From positions 1-46,454 of the forward strand of contig CAJXPR010000018.1 of NCBI GenBank assembly GCA_913058135.1: a DNA stretch of 46,454 bases. Reading direction: 5' to 3'. Each line of letters opens with the position of its first letter. Within the stretch, counting starts at the first letter, position 1. Shown here in pieces: positions 17,201 through 25,397 of this stretch. The notes below the pieces were generated by a model that was not told the origin of the DNA, searched no databases, and saw nothing but the letters and a program-made list of their open reading frames with translations. Both the position numbers and the translations under genes were made by a program. The stretch is from an uncultured Gammaproteobacteria bacterium (GTDB lineage: Bacteria > Pseudomonadota > Gammaproteobacteria > Pseudomonadales > Pseudohongiellaceae).

Positions 17201-19815
17201 AAGCAGTCAGGCCCGTACCTGCCATTCAGATCCACCACGCCCGCGAGCATAACCTGAAAAATGTCGACGTCAGCATTCCCTGGAACCAGTTTACCGTGGT
17301 CACCGGTGTCAGCGGCAGCGGCAAAAGTACGCTGGCTTTTGATATTGTGTTTGCCGAGGGCCAGCGTCGTTACCTGGAATCGCTCAATGCTTACGCCAGG
17401 CAGTTTGTGCAGCCGGCAACTCGTCCAGATGTTGATGCCATTCACGGCATTCCACCCACGGTTGCCATTGAGCAGCGTACCAGTCGCGGCGGCCGCAAAA
17501 GCACCGTAGCGACGTTGACCGAAATTTATCATTTTCTGCGCCTGATTTTTGTCAAACTCGGCACCCAGTACTGCCCGCGCTGCGATGTTGCCATTGAACC
17601 GCAAAGCCGGGAGATGATTCTGGCAAGGCTGATGAAGGACTGGAAAGGGATCAACGTGGATATTCTGGCGCCGGCCGTTGTCGCGCGCAAGGGCATATAC
17701 AAGGAGCTGGCGGCCTGGGCAGTCAGCAAAGGCTTCACCAGGCTGAGGGTTGACGGTGACTATCTGCCTGCTGACGATTGGCCTGTGCTCGACCGTTACA
17801 GGGAACACAATATCGAGATCCTGATCGGTACTTGCCAGATTGACGCAAGACATGAAAAGACCCTCAACGAACTGGTCGACAGAGCACTCGCGGTAGGCAA
17901 CGGCCTGTTAATGGTGGCTGCCAGCAAGCAGACAAAAAAAGCCCGCAAAGACAGCCTGTTCTCAACCCGGCGGGCCTGCCCGTCATGCGGCGACAGCTTT
18001 GATGATCTGGATCCGCGCCTGTTCTCCTTCAATTCCCGCCATGGCTGGTGCAAAAGCTGTTTTGGCACCGGCGAAATCATCGCGCAATTTGATGAAGAAC
18101 AGACCGGTGAAGAGGCTGCCTGGCTGGACAGTGAGTCCGGTCAAACAGGCAAAACCTGCACAAAATGCAAAGGTAGTCGGCTGAATCCGACAGCGCTCGC
18201 GGTACGTTTCCAGCAGTGGAATATTGCCGATCTGACAGCGTTGTCCGTAGACAGGGCCGACCAGTCAATGGCCAGACTTCGCTTTGACAAAAAGCAGGAA
18301 TCCATTGCCCGTGACATCATTACCGAGTTGAACAGTCGCCTCAAATTCCTGCAGAAAGTTGGCCTGGGTTATCTCAGTCTGAACCGGGCAGCGCCAACAC
18401 TTAGCGGCGGTGAGGCACAACGCATCAGGCTGGCTTCCCAACTGGGCTCCAATCTGCAAGGTGTCTGCTATATCCTGGACGAACCCACCATCGGTCTGCA
18501 TGCGCGCGACAATCAACTGCTGATCAGGACGCTGCGTGAACTGCAACAGCACGGTAATACCGTGGTGGTGGTGGAACACGATGATGCCACCATGGCCGAA
18601 GCCGATCACCTGATCGATGTCGGCCCGGGCGCCGGCATTCTCGGCGGCGAAATTGTTGCGACAGGCACCTTTGCACAATTGAAGAAAAACAGACGCTCGC
18701 TGACTGGCCGCTTTCTCGCCAACCCGCTACGCCATCCGCTGACGGCGCTTCGCGATCAGGACGCTCGTGATGCACTGGAGCCCCAGGCTCTGACCATCCA
18801 CGGTGCCAGACTGAACAACCTGAAAAACCTGACACTCAGTATTCCGTTGCGACGTCTGGTTACGGTCAGCGGCGTCAGTGGCAGCGGCAAAAGCACCCTG
18901 ATCCGTTCGATAGTGTATGACAACCTGCGCCAGGTACTGGTGCAGAAAGGCAAAAAACGAAAGGCCATCAAGTGGCATGGCTGCGATGACATCAACGGCT
19001 GGCAGGATATCGACTCGATACTGCAGGTGGACCAGACGCCTATCGGCAAGACGCCGCGCTCATGCCCGGCCAGTTATATCGGCATCTGGGACACCATTCG
19101 CAAACTGTTCGCTGATACGGTCGACGCGCGCCTGCGTGGTTACCTGCCGGGCCGTTTTTCATTTAATGTGCCCGGCGGGCGTTGTGAAACCTGCGCCGGC
19201 AATGGCATGCAGAAAATCGAAATGAACTTTCTGCCTGACGTGCGGGTAGACTGCGAAGATTGCGGCGGCTGGCGCTTCAATGCTGAAACCCTGACCGTGC
19301 AGTACAAAGGCAAACATATCGGTGAGGTACTGGCGATGAATATCGACCAGGCGGTTGAGTTTTTTGAGGCGGTGCCCTCGGTTTATCATCCGCTGCGCCT
19401 GCTGCAGGATGTGGGCCTGGGTTACCTGACCCTGGGCCAGCAGAGCCCGACCCTGAGCGGCGGCGAAGCACAGCGTATCAAACTGGTCGCTGAGCTGGCC
19501 AAGGCCAAACCACATCTGAGCCTGCGCGGCAGCAAACCGCCCCATAAACTCTACGTGCTGGATGAACCCACCGTCGGGCTGCACATGGCTGATGTCGAGA
19601 AACTGCTGCGGGTGCTGCACCGGCTGGTGGACACGGGCAATACGGTGATTGTCATCGAACATAACCTGGATGTCATCGCCGAGGCGGACTGGGTCATCGA
19701 TATTGGGCCTGAGGGCGGTGATGCGGGTGGCAAGCTGGTGGCTCAGGGGCCGCCGGCGAAGGTCGCCAAAAGCAAAAGGTCGCATACTGCCCGTTTCCTG
19801 GCTCCGATGTTGTAG
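14275..19815 (+). CDS. Double-length UvrA: two UvrA units fused in tandem
   Basis: 1846 residues, about twice the 940 of E. coli UvrA. Four Walker A motifs GVSGSGKST begin at residues 40, 637, 1011 and 1533; four LSGGE signatures begin at 481, 833, 1376 and 1727. This is two complete UvrA units, joined near residues 945-980 by a Gln-rich linker. Zinc-type CxxC pairs occur in both (for example CADC/CESC, CPVC/CSEC, CPSC/CKSC, CETC/CEDC). Unit 2 is about 76 residues shorter between its first Walker A and signature; it keeps a UvrB-binding-like stretch but lacks the insertion seen around residues 290-385 of unit 1. UvrA ATPases recognise DNA lesions and load UvrB. A single chain could act like a dimer. 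Similar long UvrA proteins exist in other proteobacteria, as I recall. A normal uvrA probably lies elsewhere. Confidence 0.92.
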   Translation: MTKKQHNTVIESIIVRGARQNNLKNLTLELPVNQLIVITGVSGSGKSTLAFDTIYAEGQRRYVETFSAYARQFLDRMDKPAVDSIEGIPPAIAIDQTNPVRTSRSTVGTMTELNDYLKLVYARLSHLYCPGCQQPVRRDTTQSIIDDLYGAVATDTRLHICLPVTVPHNFSDEEVMQWLTQQGYTRIQNTTDNQVHAVQDRLRLTPENRERLAEAIETALHHGNGHVVIYAAPETATEQVLRYSSRLHCADCNCEFSDPTPSLFSFNSPVGACESCKGFGRIIGVDFDLVVPDQSKSLSEGAVKPWQSPSYRECQLDMTKAARKRGIPLDVPWRDLSSEQQQWVLEGEGDWDDGVWYGVRRFFNWLEGRAYKMHIRVLLSRYRAYTECTACQGARLKPEALWWKLAAATGRGKNRSNHPLAIHELMQLPLAQCAEFFAQLALPANLDKATDLLMGEIRSRLGYLLDVGLGYLTLDRQSRTLSGGEVQRINLTTALGTSLVNTLFVLDEPSIGLHTRDMQRMVNILHRLRDAGNSLIVVEHDPQVMLAADLIIDIGPGPGKRGGEVRFMGTPAQLLRDRNSLTGQYLRGERNVEDLVTINAADESPVSRHIVIKGASEHNLKGIDVTIPLGGLCCLTGVSGSGKSTLMRDILYRGLCRDFGITTEAPGDHQSISGHQHLETVVLVDQSPLGKTTRSIPATYVGAFDVIRKRFVSQPLAKERAYTPGIFSFNSGNGRCPVCAGNGFEHVEMQFLSDIYLRCSECNGRRYRREILDVTLLDPRDDSRALSIADVLELTVSEAMEFFADDSDVLGCLQPLVDVGLHYLQLGQAVPTLSGGESQRLKLAGHLAEVSRQRGKGKRAAKKGILFLFDEPTTGLHFHDISVLLAAFHKLIDAGHSLLVIEHNLDIIRSADWIIDIGPEGGDGGGQLVAEGRPAEFLAGRPGHTAAALVQYQQERQQSRQQAGKGLTQTGLHKRKAVRPVPAIQIHHAREHNLKNVDVSIPWNQFTVVTGVSGSGKSTLAFDIVFAEGQRRYLESLNAYARQFVQPATRPDVDAIHGIPPTVAIEQRTSRGGRKSTVATLTEIYHFLRLIFVKLGTQYCPRCDVAIEPQSREMILARLMKDWKGINVDILAPAVVARKGIYKELAAWAVSKGFTRLRVDGDYLPADDWPVLDRYREHNIEILIGTCQIDARHEKTLNELVDRALAVGNGLLMVAASKQTKKARKDSLFSTRRACPSCGDSFDDLDPRLFSFNSRHGWCKSCFGTGEIIAQFDEEQTGEEAAWLDSESGQTGKTCTKCKGSRLNPTALAVRFQQWNIADLTALSVDRADQSMARLRFDKKQESIARDIITELNSRLKFLQKVGLGYLSLNRAAPTLSGGEAQRIRLASQLGSNLQGVCYILDEPTIGLHARDNQLLIRTLRELQQHGNTVVVVEHDDATMAEADHLIDVGPGAGILGGEIVATGTFAQLKKNRRSLTGRFLANPLRHPLTALRDQDARDALEPQALTIHGARLNNLKNLTLSIPLRRLVTVSGVSGSGKSTLIRSIVYDNLRQVLVQKGKKRKAIKWHGCDDINGWQDIDSILQVDQTPIGKTPRSCPASYIGIWDTIRKLFADTVDARLRGYLPGRFSFNVPGGRCETCAGNGMQKIEMNFLPDVRVDCEDCGGWRFNAETLTVQYKGKHIGEVLAMNIDQAVEFFEAVPSVYHPLRLLQDVGLGYLTLGQQSPTLSGGEAQRIKLVAELAKAKPHLSLRGSKPPHKLYVLDEPTVGLHMADVEKLLRVLHRLVDTGNTVIVIEHNLDVIAEADWVIDIGPEGGDAGGKLVAQGPPAKVAKSKRSHTARFLAPML

Positions 19816-19840
19816 GCGGATTTAGTATTACGCCTGATTT

Positions 19841-20000
19841 CCGGTCCCGGTGGTGGGAGGTGATGGATCTCAGAAAGCCCTCCGGATTCCGGCCCTACCG
19901 GCATGGGGTGGCGCCTTTCGGGGACGCCCGTGAACCCATCCATGGGGGGCTCGGATGCGACCGTCCAAGGGTCGCATACGCCCCTCAAGTCGCCACCCCA
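19841..20000 (-). repeat. Structured repeat copy A (minus orientation)
   Basis: Begins 25 bases after the UvrA stop. An outer stem pairs TGGGGTGGCG (19904-19913) with its complement (19991-20000). Inside is a small hairpin (TGCGACC/GGTCGCA, about 19953-19979). Reading the minus strand, the core CGAGCCCCCCATGGATGG then GTTCACGGGCGTC follows the small hairpin. The tail (19841-19894) contains CCGGATTCCGG and GGAGGTGATGG. Copy B at 20219-20375 has the same order in the opposite orientation. Confidence 0.75.
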
Positions 20001-20058
20001 CACCGGCAGTGCCTCCTGCCAGTGCTAGTCCTTGTGCTATCCATTCCAGCAAGTCCGT

Positions 20059-20165
20059 TGACTCGTGTTGGTGACGATTTTCCAAGGCTTTACCGACGAT
20101 GCCACTGCAGCAGGTTTGGGCGGCGGTCAGATGGCGTTTACAGGTGTCCGCGAATGTCGCCACGC
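20059..20165 (+). repeat. Probable degenerate third copy of the structured repeat
   Basis: CAGATGGCGTTTACAGGTGTC resembles the conserved core (CATGGACGTATTCACGGGCG), with imperfectly pairing flanks. Near-identical 22-base direct repeats at 20017-20038 and 20171-20192 (19 of 22 matching) bracket it. The assignment is tentative. Confidence 0.4.
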
Positions 20166-20218
20166 CATGGTGCCAGTGCTAACCCTTGAGCTGCCACAGC
20201 AGCGAGGACTGGGGATGA

Positions 20219-20375
20219 GGATATTGCCTCTGTGGAGCGCCGCCAGCAGGGAGGCTGGCGACGAGCCCTACATGGACGTATTCACGGGCGTCTCCGCAGA
20301 GGCAATATCCTTAGCGCCAGGCCGGAATCCGGAGTACTTCCCTGGAGCCATCACCTCCCCCCGCCCGAACCGGGA
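20219..20375 (+). repeat. Structured repeat copy B (plus orientation)
   Basis: The outer stem pairs GGATATTGCCTCTG (20219-20232) perfectly with CAGAGGCAATATCC (20297-20310) and continues inward with one mismatch and a bulge. A small hairpin GCCAGC/GCTGGC follows, then the core CGAGCCCTACATGGACGTAT continuing TCACGGGCGTC. The tail (20320-20375) has GGCCGGAATCCGGAG and ATCACCTCCC, shared with copy A. Stem sequences differ from copy A while the core is conserved. Confidence 0.78.
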
Positions 20376-20436
20376 TGGAACCGACGACAGAAAAAGCAGT
20401 CAAACCAGCATAATTGCGAACAACAAAAGCCCGCCC

Positions 20437-21216
20437 ATGGCCTCTCCCGAGCTGCCCTACAACTCGCCGGACAACCGCATCGAGCCCAGCATCCTGAGCG
20501 ACCTGGCCTTTGATGACGACACCCGGAACACCGCAGAACCGGCATCCCACCGCCTGTTGTCAGCCACTGTGCTAATCAGCGTCCTGGCGCACGCCGTTAT
20601 TCTGTTCATGGCTGCCTATGTGGCCAGTCGTGACGTCTACCAGGCCGAGCCGGCCGTTGCCCGACCCAGCATACAAATCCGCTTTCAGCCACCGCCGCCG
20701 GTGGAAGCCGCAGCTGAGACCGTCGCTGAGACCGTCGCTGAGACCGTCGCTGAAAGCCCGCCAGAGACACAGGAACGGCCTCCGGCCACCAACCCGGGAC
20801 CTGCACCAACAAACGACCCGATGCCCGAGGAACAGCCCTCCGAAAGCATCGCCGAAGCGCCTGCGGAGACGCCACAGATACAGTTGCCGTCATTGACTGA
20901 CCTGCGCACAGCAGCGCGCAATCGTGCCGAGCAGGATCGTCAGCACCGGCTTACCCATCCTGACTGCCTGAGCCGCGAACGGCGAAATGCCTTTCTGGAC
21001 TGCGACGGTGACGGGGATGGGGATCAACCCTACGACTACGCGCGTGCCACTCAAAATGCGACGGTGACGTTTTTCACCCCCGCGCTGCCCACTGATCCAG
21101 CGGGTGGTCGTGAAGAACTTACCTCCACGGGCGCGCGCGTCAAAGCCGCCATAGACATGGTTGATAATCAGCTGGGGACCACACAGACCAAAAAACGTAT
21201 CATGAACTTTCCCTGA
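20437..21216 (+). CDS. TonB-like single-pass membrane protein, Pro/Glu-rich, function unknown
   Basis: 259 residues from ATG 20437; the frame runs further upstream but through the structured repeat, so those residues are discounted. One transmembrane helix (about 45-67, LSATVLISVLAHAVILFMAA) is followed by PPPPV and a Pro/Glu-rich stretch with AETV repeated three times. This resembles TonB or an energy-transducing anchor, but I see no recognisable TonB C-terminal domain. Near the C-terminus an Asp/Gly run DCDGDGDGDQP resembles a calcium-binding loop. The protein should span the inner membrane with its bulk in the periplasm. It lies 95 bases upstream of the PBP4 gene on the same strand. No clear ribosome site. 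Confidence 0.65.
   Translation: MASPELPYNSPDNRIEPSILSDLAFDDDTRNTAEPASHRLLSATVLISVLAHAVILFMAAYVASRDVYQAEPAVARPSIQIRFQPPPPVEAAAETVAETVAETVAESPPETQERPPATNPGPAPTNDPMPEEQPSESIAEAPAETPQIQLPSLTDLRTAARNRAEQDRQHRLTHPDCLSRERRNAFLDCDGDGDGDQPYDYARATQNATVTFFTPALPTDPAGGREELTSTGARVKAAIDMVDNQLGTTQTKKRIMNFP
20713..20748 (+). repeat. Three perfect 12-bp tandem units (GCTGAGACCGTC)
   Basis: Units at 20713, 20725 and 20737 encode AETV three times, with a partial fourth. In-frame contraction or expansion would change the length of the periplasmic spacer. Confidence 0.9.
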
Positions 21217-21311
21217 TCCGGCGATCTGCCCGAAGCTCGGAACTGCTTGACACGATGCTGCCAGGCAGTGAAAGTTGAGCCTCCACCAATGAAGGACGCC
21301 ACAAATAAATC

Positions 21312-22772
21312 ATGCCTCTCGTACAGCGCCTAAAGAAGATTGTTACCCACACCATACTGGCAGGGCTTGTCTGGATGACACAGGCAGTATCCGGCCAGAA
21401 TGTTGACGACCTGCCGGCAGCGGTGCGTGTGGTCACTGCCGGTCACAACTTCCCTGATAATGCCTATGCGCTGCTGGTGCAGGAAGTGGGCAACCCGACT
21501 CCCCTGCTGGCGGTCAACACTGCATTGCCGATGAATCCAGCCTCAACAATCAAGACTCTGACGACCTTGGCTGGCCTTGAGGTACTGGGCGCGGACTATA
21601 CCTGGAAAACCGAAATTTACGCTCTGGGGACGGTCAGCGAGGGCACTTTACAGGGCGATCTTTTGATTCGGGGCGGCGCCGACCCGTTTCTGGTCGAGGA
21701 AAATGTACGCAGTATGCTCAAGATGCTGCAGCGCCGAGGGGTGCAGCGAATCACCGGAGACCTGATTGTTGACAACAGCCTGTTCGATGCTTCTGTTCGC
21801 GCTGGTAGTGCGGTAGACAATCAGTCAGGCCGGGCCTACAACGTATTGCCCGAAGCCCTGCTGTTCAATTTTCAGGTCGTCAATTTTTACTTTTATCCGC
21901 ATGGCAACGGCCGGGATGTCATTGTGCGCAGCGACCCGAATCTTCCCAATCTGACCATAGACAATCGCTTGCAGTTGCGTGATGGCCCGTGCACCGGTTT
22001 CCAGCGTGGCATCAGCTTCAACGAAGACGTAGCCACCAACACCGTCATTTTTAGCGGGCAGCACCCGTCAAGTTGCGGTGAGTACAGCATGACGCGTGCC
22101 GTGCTTGATCCCGAACAGTACAATTTTGGTCTGTTTCAGGCACTGTGGCGTGAATTGGGGGGCGAGTTTGACGGGCAGCTTCGCGAAGCATCCCTGAGTG
22201 ATCTGGCAGATAATGCGACAGTTCTGCCGTTTGTGGTGTGGCAATCACCACCTCTGGCCGACATCATCAAGTCCATCAACAAATACAGCAACAATATGAT
22301 GACGCGACAGTTATTGCTGACGCTCGCCCTGCAACATGGCGGCGCACCAGCGAGCACAGACACTGGCATCGACGCGGTCCGCGCCTATCTGAGTGATGTC
22401 GGCATTGATCACAGTTCACTGATGATGGCCAACGGCTCCGGCCTGAGCCGCGACACCCGTCTTACTGCAGACCTGCTGGGCGCGATCATGCTGCGTGGCT
22501 TTGCAATTCCGACCATGCCTGAATTTGTTGCCTCTTTGCCGCTGGCGGGACTGGATGGCACCATGCAGGATCGACTGACCAGCGGCGACGGACATGGCAG
22601 CGTCCACGTGAAAACCGGATCACTGAACGATGTCGCGGGCATTGCCGGTTATGTGCACGCTCGATCAGGAAAACACTATATCGTGGTGGCGCTGATTAAT
22701 CACACACAGGCCCACACCGGTCCCGGACAGGAACTCGGTGACGCCCTCCTACGATGGGTTTGGCAGCAGTAG
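21312..22772 (+). CDS. dacB: D-alanyl-D-alanine carboxypeptidase/endopeptidase, PBP4 type
   Basis: 486 residues. A signal peptide (about 1-29, ending VSG-Q) exports it to the periplasm. All three penicillin-binding motifs are present: SxxK as STIK (Ser78-Lys81), SxN as YSNNM and KTG in HVKTGSLND. The large insertion between the first two motifs is typical of PBP4 (class C). It trims or cleaves peptide cross-links in peptidoglycan. It ends two bases from the convergent pstB stop, with no visible terminator between them. Confidence 0.93.
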   Translation: MPLVQRLKKIVTHTILAGLVWMTQAVSGQNVDDLPAAVRVVTAGHNFPDNAYALLVQEVGNPTPLLAVNTALPMNPASTIKTLTTLAGLEVLGADYTWKTEIYALGTVSEGTLQGDLLIRGGADPFLVEENVRSMLKMLQRRGVQRITGDLIVDNSLFDASVRAGSAVDNQSGRAYNVLPEALLFNFQVVNFYFYPHGNGRDVIVRSDPNLPNLTIDNRLQLRDGPCTGFQRGISFNEDVATNTVIFSGQHPSSCGEYSMTRAVLDPEQYNFGLFQALWRELGGEFDGQLREASLSDLADNATVLPFVVWQSPPLADIIKSINKYSNNMMTRQLLLTLALQHGGAPASTDTGIDAVRAYLSDVGIDHSSLMMANGSGLSRDTRLTADLLGAIMLRGFAIPTMPEFVASLPLAGLDGTMQDRLTSGDGHGSVHVKTGSLNDVAGIAGYVHARSGKHYIVVALINHTQAHTGPGQELGDALLRWVWQQ

Positions 22773-22774
22773 CC

Positions 22775-23647
22775 CTAACCGTAACGACCAGTAATATAGT
22801 CTTCGGTCTGTTTTTTGGACGGGTTGGTAAATAACGTGTCTGTATCTCCGTACTCTACCATGTTACCCATATACATAAAGGCCGTGTAATCCGACACGCG
22901 GGCCGCCTGCTGCATATTGTGAGTGACGATGATGATGGTGTAGTCACGTTTCAACTCGTTGATCAGCTCTTCAATTTTCAACGTTGAAATCGGATCCAGT
23001 GCAGAGGCCGGCTCGTCCAGCAGAATGACTTCCGGTTCAATGGCAATCGCACGCGCGATCACCAGACGTTGCTGCTGACCACCGGACATGCCAAAGGCGT
23101 TATCCTGCAACCGATCTTTGACCTCGTCCCACAGGGCAGCGGCGCGCAGGGATTTTTCCACCACTTCATCCAGCACCCGACGTGAACTGACACCCTGCAG
23201 GCGCAAACCGTAGGCCACGTTTTCATAAATGCTTTTGGGAAAGGGGTTGGGTTTCTGGAACACCATGCCAACACTGCGGCGCAGTTCGGCCACATCGACA
23301 TCACGGTCATAGATATTCTTGCCGTCCATGATGATTTCGCCTTCGATCCTGCAGATGTCCACCAGATCGTTCATACGATTAAAGCACCGCAGCAGCGTTG
23401 ATTTGCCGCACCCCGAGGGTCCAATAAACGCAGTCACGCGCTTTTCCGGCACAATCAGGCTGATGTCCTTGAGCGCCTGGTCGTTGCCGTAATGAAGATT
23501 GAGGTTGTTGACCTCAATCTTGGATGTTTCATCCGCCAGCGACAGCGCTTCGCGATCTGCCATCTTGCGGGCGCCGGCGGCCGATACGACCGGCCGCTCA
23601 CGGGCATCAGTCGAACCGGAATTATTGTTGGCAGTCTGAGTTGTCAT
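22775..23647 (-). CDS. pstB: Phosphate ABC transporter ATPase PstB
   Basis: 290 residues; the first ~42 are a non-conserved extension. Walker [10 protein letters not shown] (76-84), Q-loop VFQKPNPFP, signature MSGGQQQRL, Walker [13 protein letters not shown] and switch THNMQQA identify PstB. It hydrolyses ATP to drive phosphate import through PstC-PstA at the inner membrane. Last gene of pstCAB, 25 bases after pstA. The phoU that usually follows is absent; dacB is convergent instead. Confidence 0.97.
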   Translation of the reverse strand: MTTQTANNNSGSTDARERPVVSAAGARKMADREALSLADETSKIEVNNLNLHYGNDQALKDISLIVPEKRVTAFIGPSGCGKSTLLRCFNRMNDLVDICRIEGEIIMDGKNIYDRDVDVAELRRSVGMVFQKPNPFPKSIYENVAYGLRLQGVSSRRVLDEVVEKSLRAAALWDEVKDRLQDNAFGMSGGQQQRLVIARAIAIEPEVILLDEPASALDPISTLKIEELINELKRDYTIIIVTHNMQQAARVSDYTAFMYMGNMVEYGDTDTLFTNPSKKQTEDYITGRYG

Positions 23648-23672
23648 CGTGCGTTACTCTTCATTTAATGGT

Positions 23673-25340
23673 TTAGTCGCCAGCGCTTCGGTAGCGCTCA
23701 CGCAAATGGTTACGAATGCTGATAGCCGTCAGATTCAGGATCACAATCAGCATCACCAGCACCAGCGCGGTCGCGTAGACCAGCGGGCGCGCGGCTTCTA
23801 CGTTCGGGCTCTGGAAGCCGACATCGTAAATATGAAAGCCCAGGTGCATTATTTTTCTTTCCAGGTGAATGTAGGGAAACGTGCCGTCAATTGGCAATGT
23901 CGGCGCCAGCTTGACCACGCCTACCAGCATCAGCGGGGCCACTTCGCCAGCAGCACGCGCGATCGCCAGAATCAGGCCGGTCATCATCGCCGGTGTGGCC
24001 AGTGGCACAATGACTTTCCACAATGTCTCGGACTTGGTTGCCCCCAGAGCCAGGCTGCCCTGCCGGATGGTGCTGGGGATACGCGCCAGACCTTCTTCGG
24101 TGGACACGATGACAATGGGCAAGGTCAGCAGCGCCAGCGTCAGCGATGCCCAGAACAGACCAGGCGTGCCGAAGGTCGGTGCCGGCAGGGACGCCTGATA
24201 GAACAGCTGGTCGATGTTGCCGCCCAGGAAATAGACAAAAAAGCCCAAGCCAAATACACCATAAACAATGGAGGGCACACCTGCAAGATTGTAGACTGAA
24301 ATGCGGATAATACGCGTCATGGTGCCCTGCCGGGCATATTCGCGCAGATAGATGGCGGCGAGAATACCAAAAGGCGTCACAATAATGGACATCACCATAA
24401 CCATCACCACAGTGCCAAAGATCGCAGGGAAAATCCCCCCTTCAGTATTGGCCTCTCGTGGCTCATCGGTCAGGAATTCCCACAACCGCTCAACATACTG
24501 CACCAGTTTGGCAAACACAGACATGGCATTGGGCGCGGTAACACGGACAATGGTGGCCATTGTGATATCCACTTCTGTGCCATCAGCAGTTACCATGCGC
24601 AGCGTGTCTCGCCGGGTACTCTGATAGATGGCATCAAGCTCTTCACGCAGCACGGCATAGTCCGTATCGAAGCGGTCGGCTGCAGCAGCAATCCGCGCAC
24701 GCTCCTGCGCTTCAACATCGGCAGGCGGCGGATTCAGCTCCAGGTTTCGCTCATCCAGGCGCAATCGTTCGATGCCGGTATTGATGCGGCCGATCTCACC
24801 CCGTTCCAGGCGGCGGATTTCACTGAACAGGTCCAGACTGCGATCGACTGACGCCTGCAATTGCGACCAGAAATCGGCATCCTCAGGTGTGCTGATGAGA
24901 TTGCCTTCGCGCAACAGGGCCACAGGCTGGCCGTAAAAATTACCCCACTCTCGACGCTCGATGACAAACACATTCTCGGGATACTGCCAGGGCGACATGC
25001 CCAGCTCCAGAAACCAGACGAAATCGCGGCCGGTCTGATCCCGGTTGCCCAGCTTGAACAGGTGGCGGGTGACAAGATCAATATCATCGGGCACAGATTC
25101 ACCGGAGTCGCGCGCCACGGCGGCAGAGATAACCTGACTACGCACCAGTTCACCCATGATGGCGGTCTGCTCACCACTGGCGTCGGTGATCTCGACAACC
25201 GCCACATCCGCTGGCCAGAAGTGGGCAAAGCCCCTGACTGCAATCAGACCTATCAGTCCGATTACCATGATCATGCACATGGCAACGGCGCCGCCATTCA
25301 GCCAGATCCAGGGTGTGCCGCTTTTAAACCATTGTCTCAT
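23673..25340 (-). CDS. pstA: Phosphate ABC transporter permease PstA, enlarged form
   Basis: 555 residues against about 300 for E. coli PstA. One N-terminal helix (about 14-36) is followed by a ~240-residue hydrophilic, probably periplasmic domain with coiled-coil-like stretches. The canonical six-helix permease occupies about residues 285-545 and contains the coupling motif (EGLARIPSTIRQGSLALGAT). It forms the channel with PstC. It lies between pstC and pstB in one operon. Confidence 0.95.
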   Translation of the reverse strand: MRQWFKSGTPWIWLNGGAVAMCMIMVIGLIGLIAVRGFAHFWPADVAVVEITDASGEQTAIMGELVRSQVISAAVARDSGESVPDDIDLVTRHLFKLGNRDQTGRDFVWFLELGMSPWQYPENVFVIERREWGNFYGQPVALLREGNLISTPEDADFWSQLQASVDRSLDLFSEIRRLERGEIGRINTGIERLRLDERNLELNPPPADVEAQERARIAAAADRFDTDYAVLREELDAIYQSTRRDTLRMVTADGTEVDITMATIVRVTAPNAMSVFAKLVQYVERLWEFLTDEPREANTEGGIFPAIFGTVVMVMVMSIIVTPFGILAAIYLREYARQGTMTRIIRISVYNLAGVPSIVYGVFGLGFFVYFLGGNIDQLFYQASLPAPTFGTPGLFWASLTLALLTLPIVIVSTEEGLARIPSTIRQGSLALGATKSETLWKVIVPLATPAMMTGLILAIARAAGEVAPLMLVGVVKLAPTLPIDGTFPYIHLERKIMHLGFHIYDVGFQSPNVEAARPLVYATALVLVMLIVILNLTAISIRNHLRERYRSAGD

Positions 25341-25397
25341 GCCATTTTCTCTCTATGTTCATCAACCACAGAAACACCTGTGGTGATGACCAGCGAA

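Noticed and set aside
14275-19815. UvrA double length as an assembly duplication
   Set aside because: The two halves differ throughout in sequence and in length, so it is not a copied segment.
19860-20189. Small ORFs in the 19816-20436 gap
   Set aside because: They read through the structured repeats on both strands; encoded peptides such as DVFTGV are side products of the repeat core.
20065-20436. 124-residue extension of the TonB-like protein
   Set aside because: The extension is repeat copy B and the degenerate copy read in frame, so it is unlikely to be coding.
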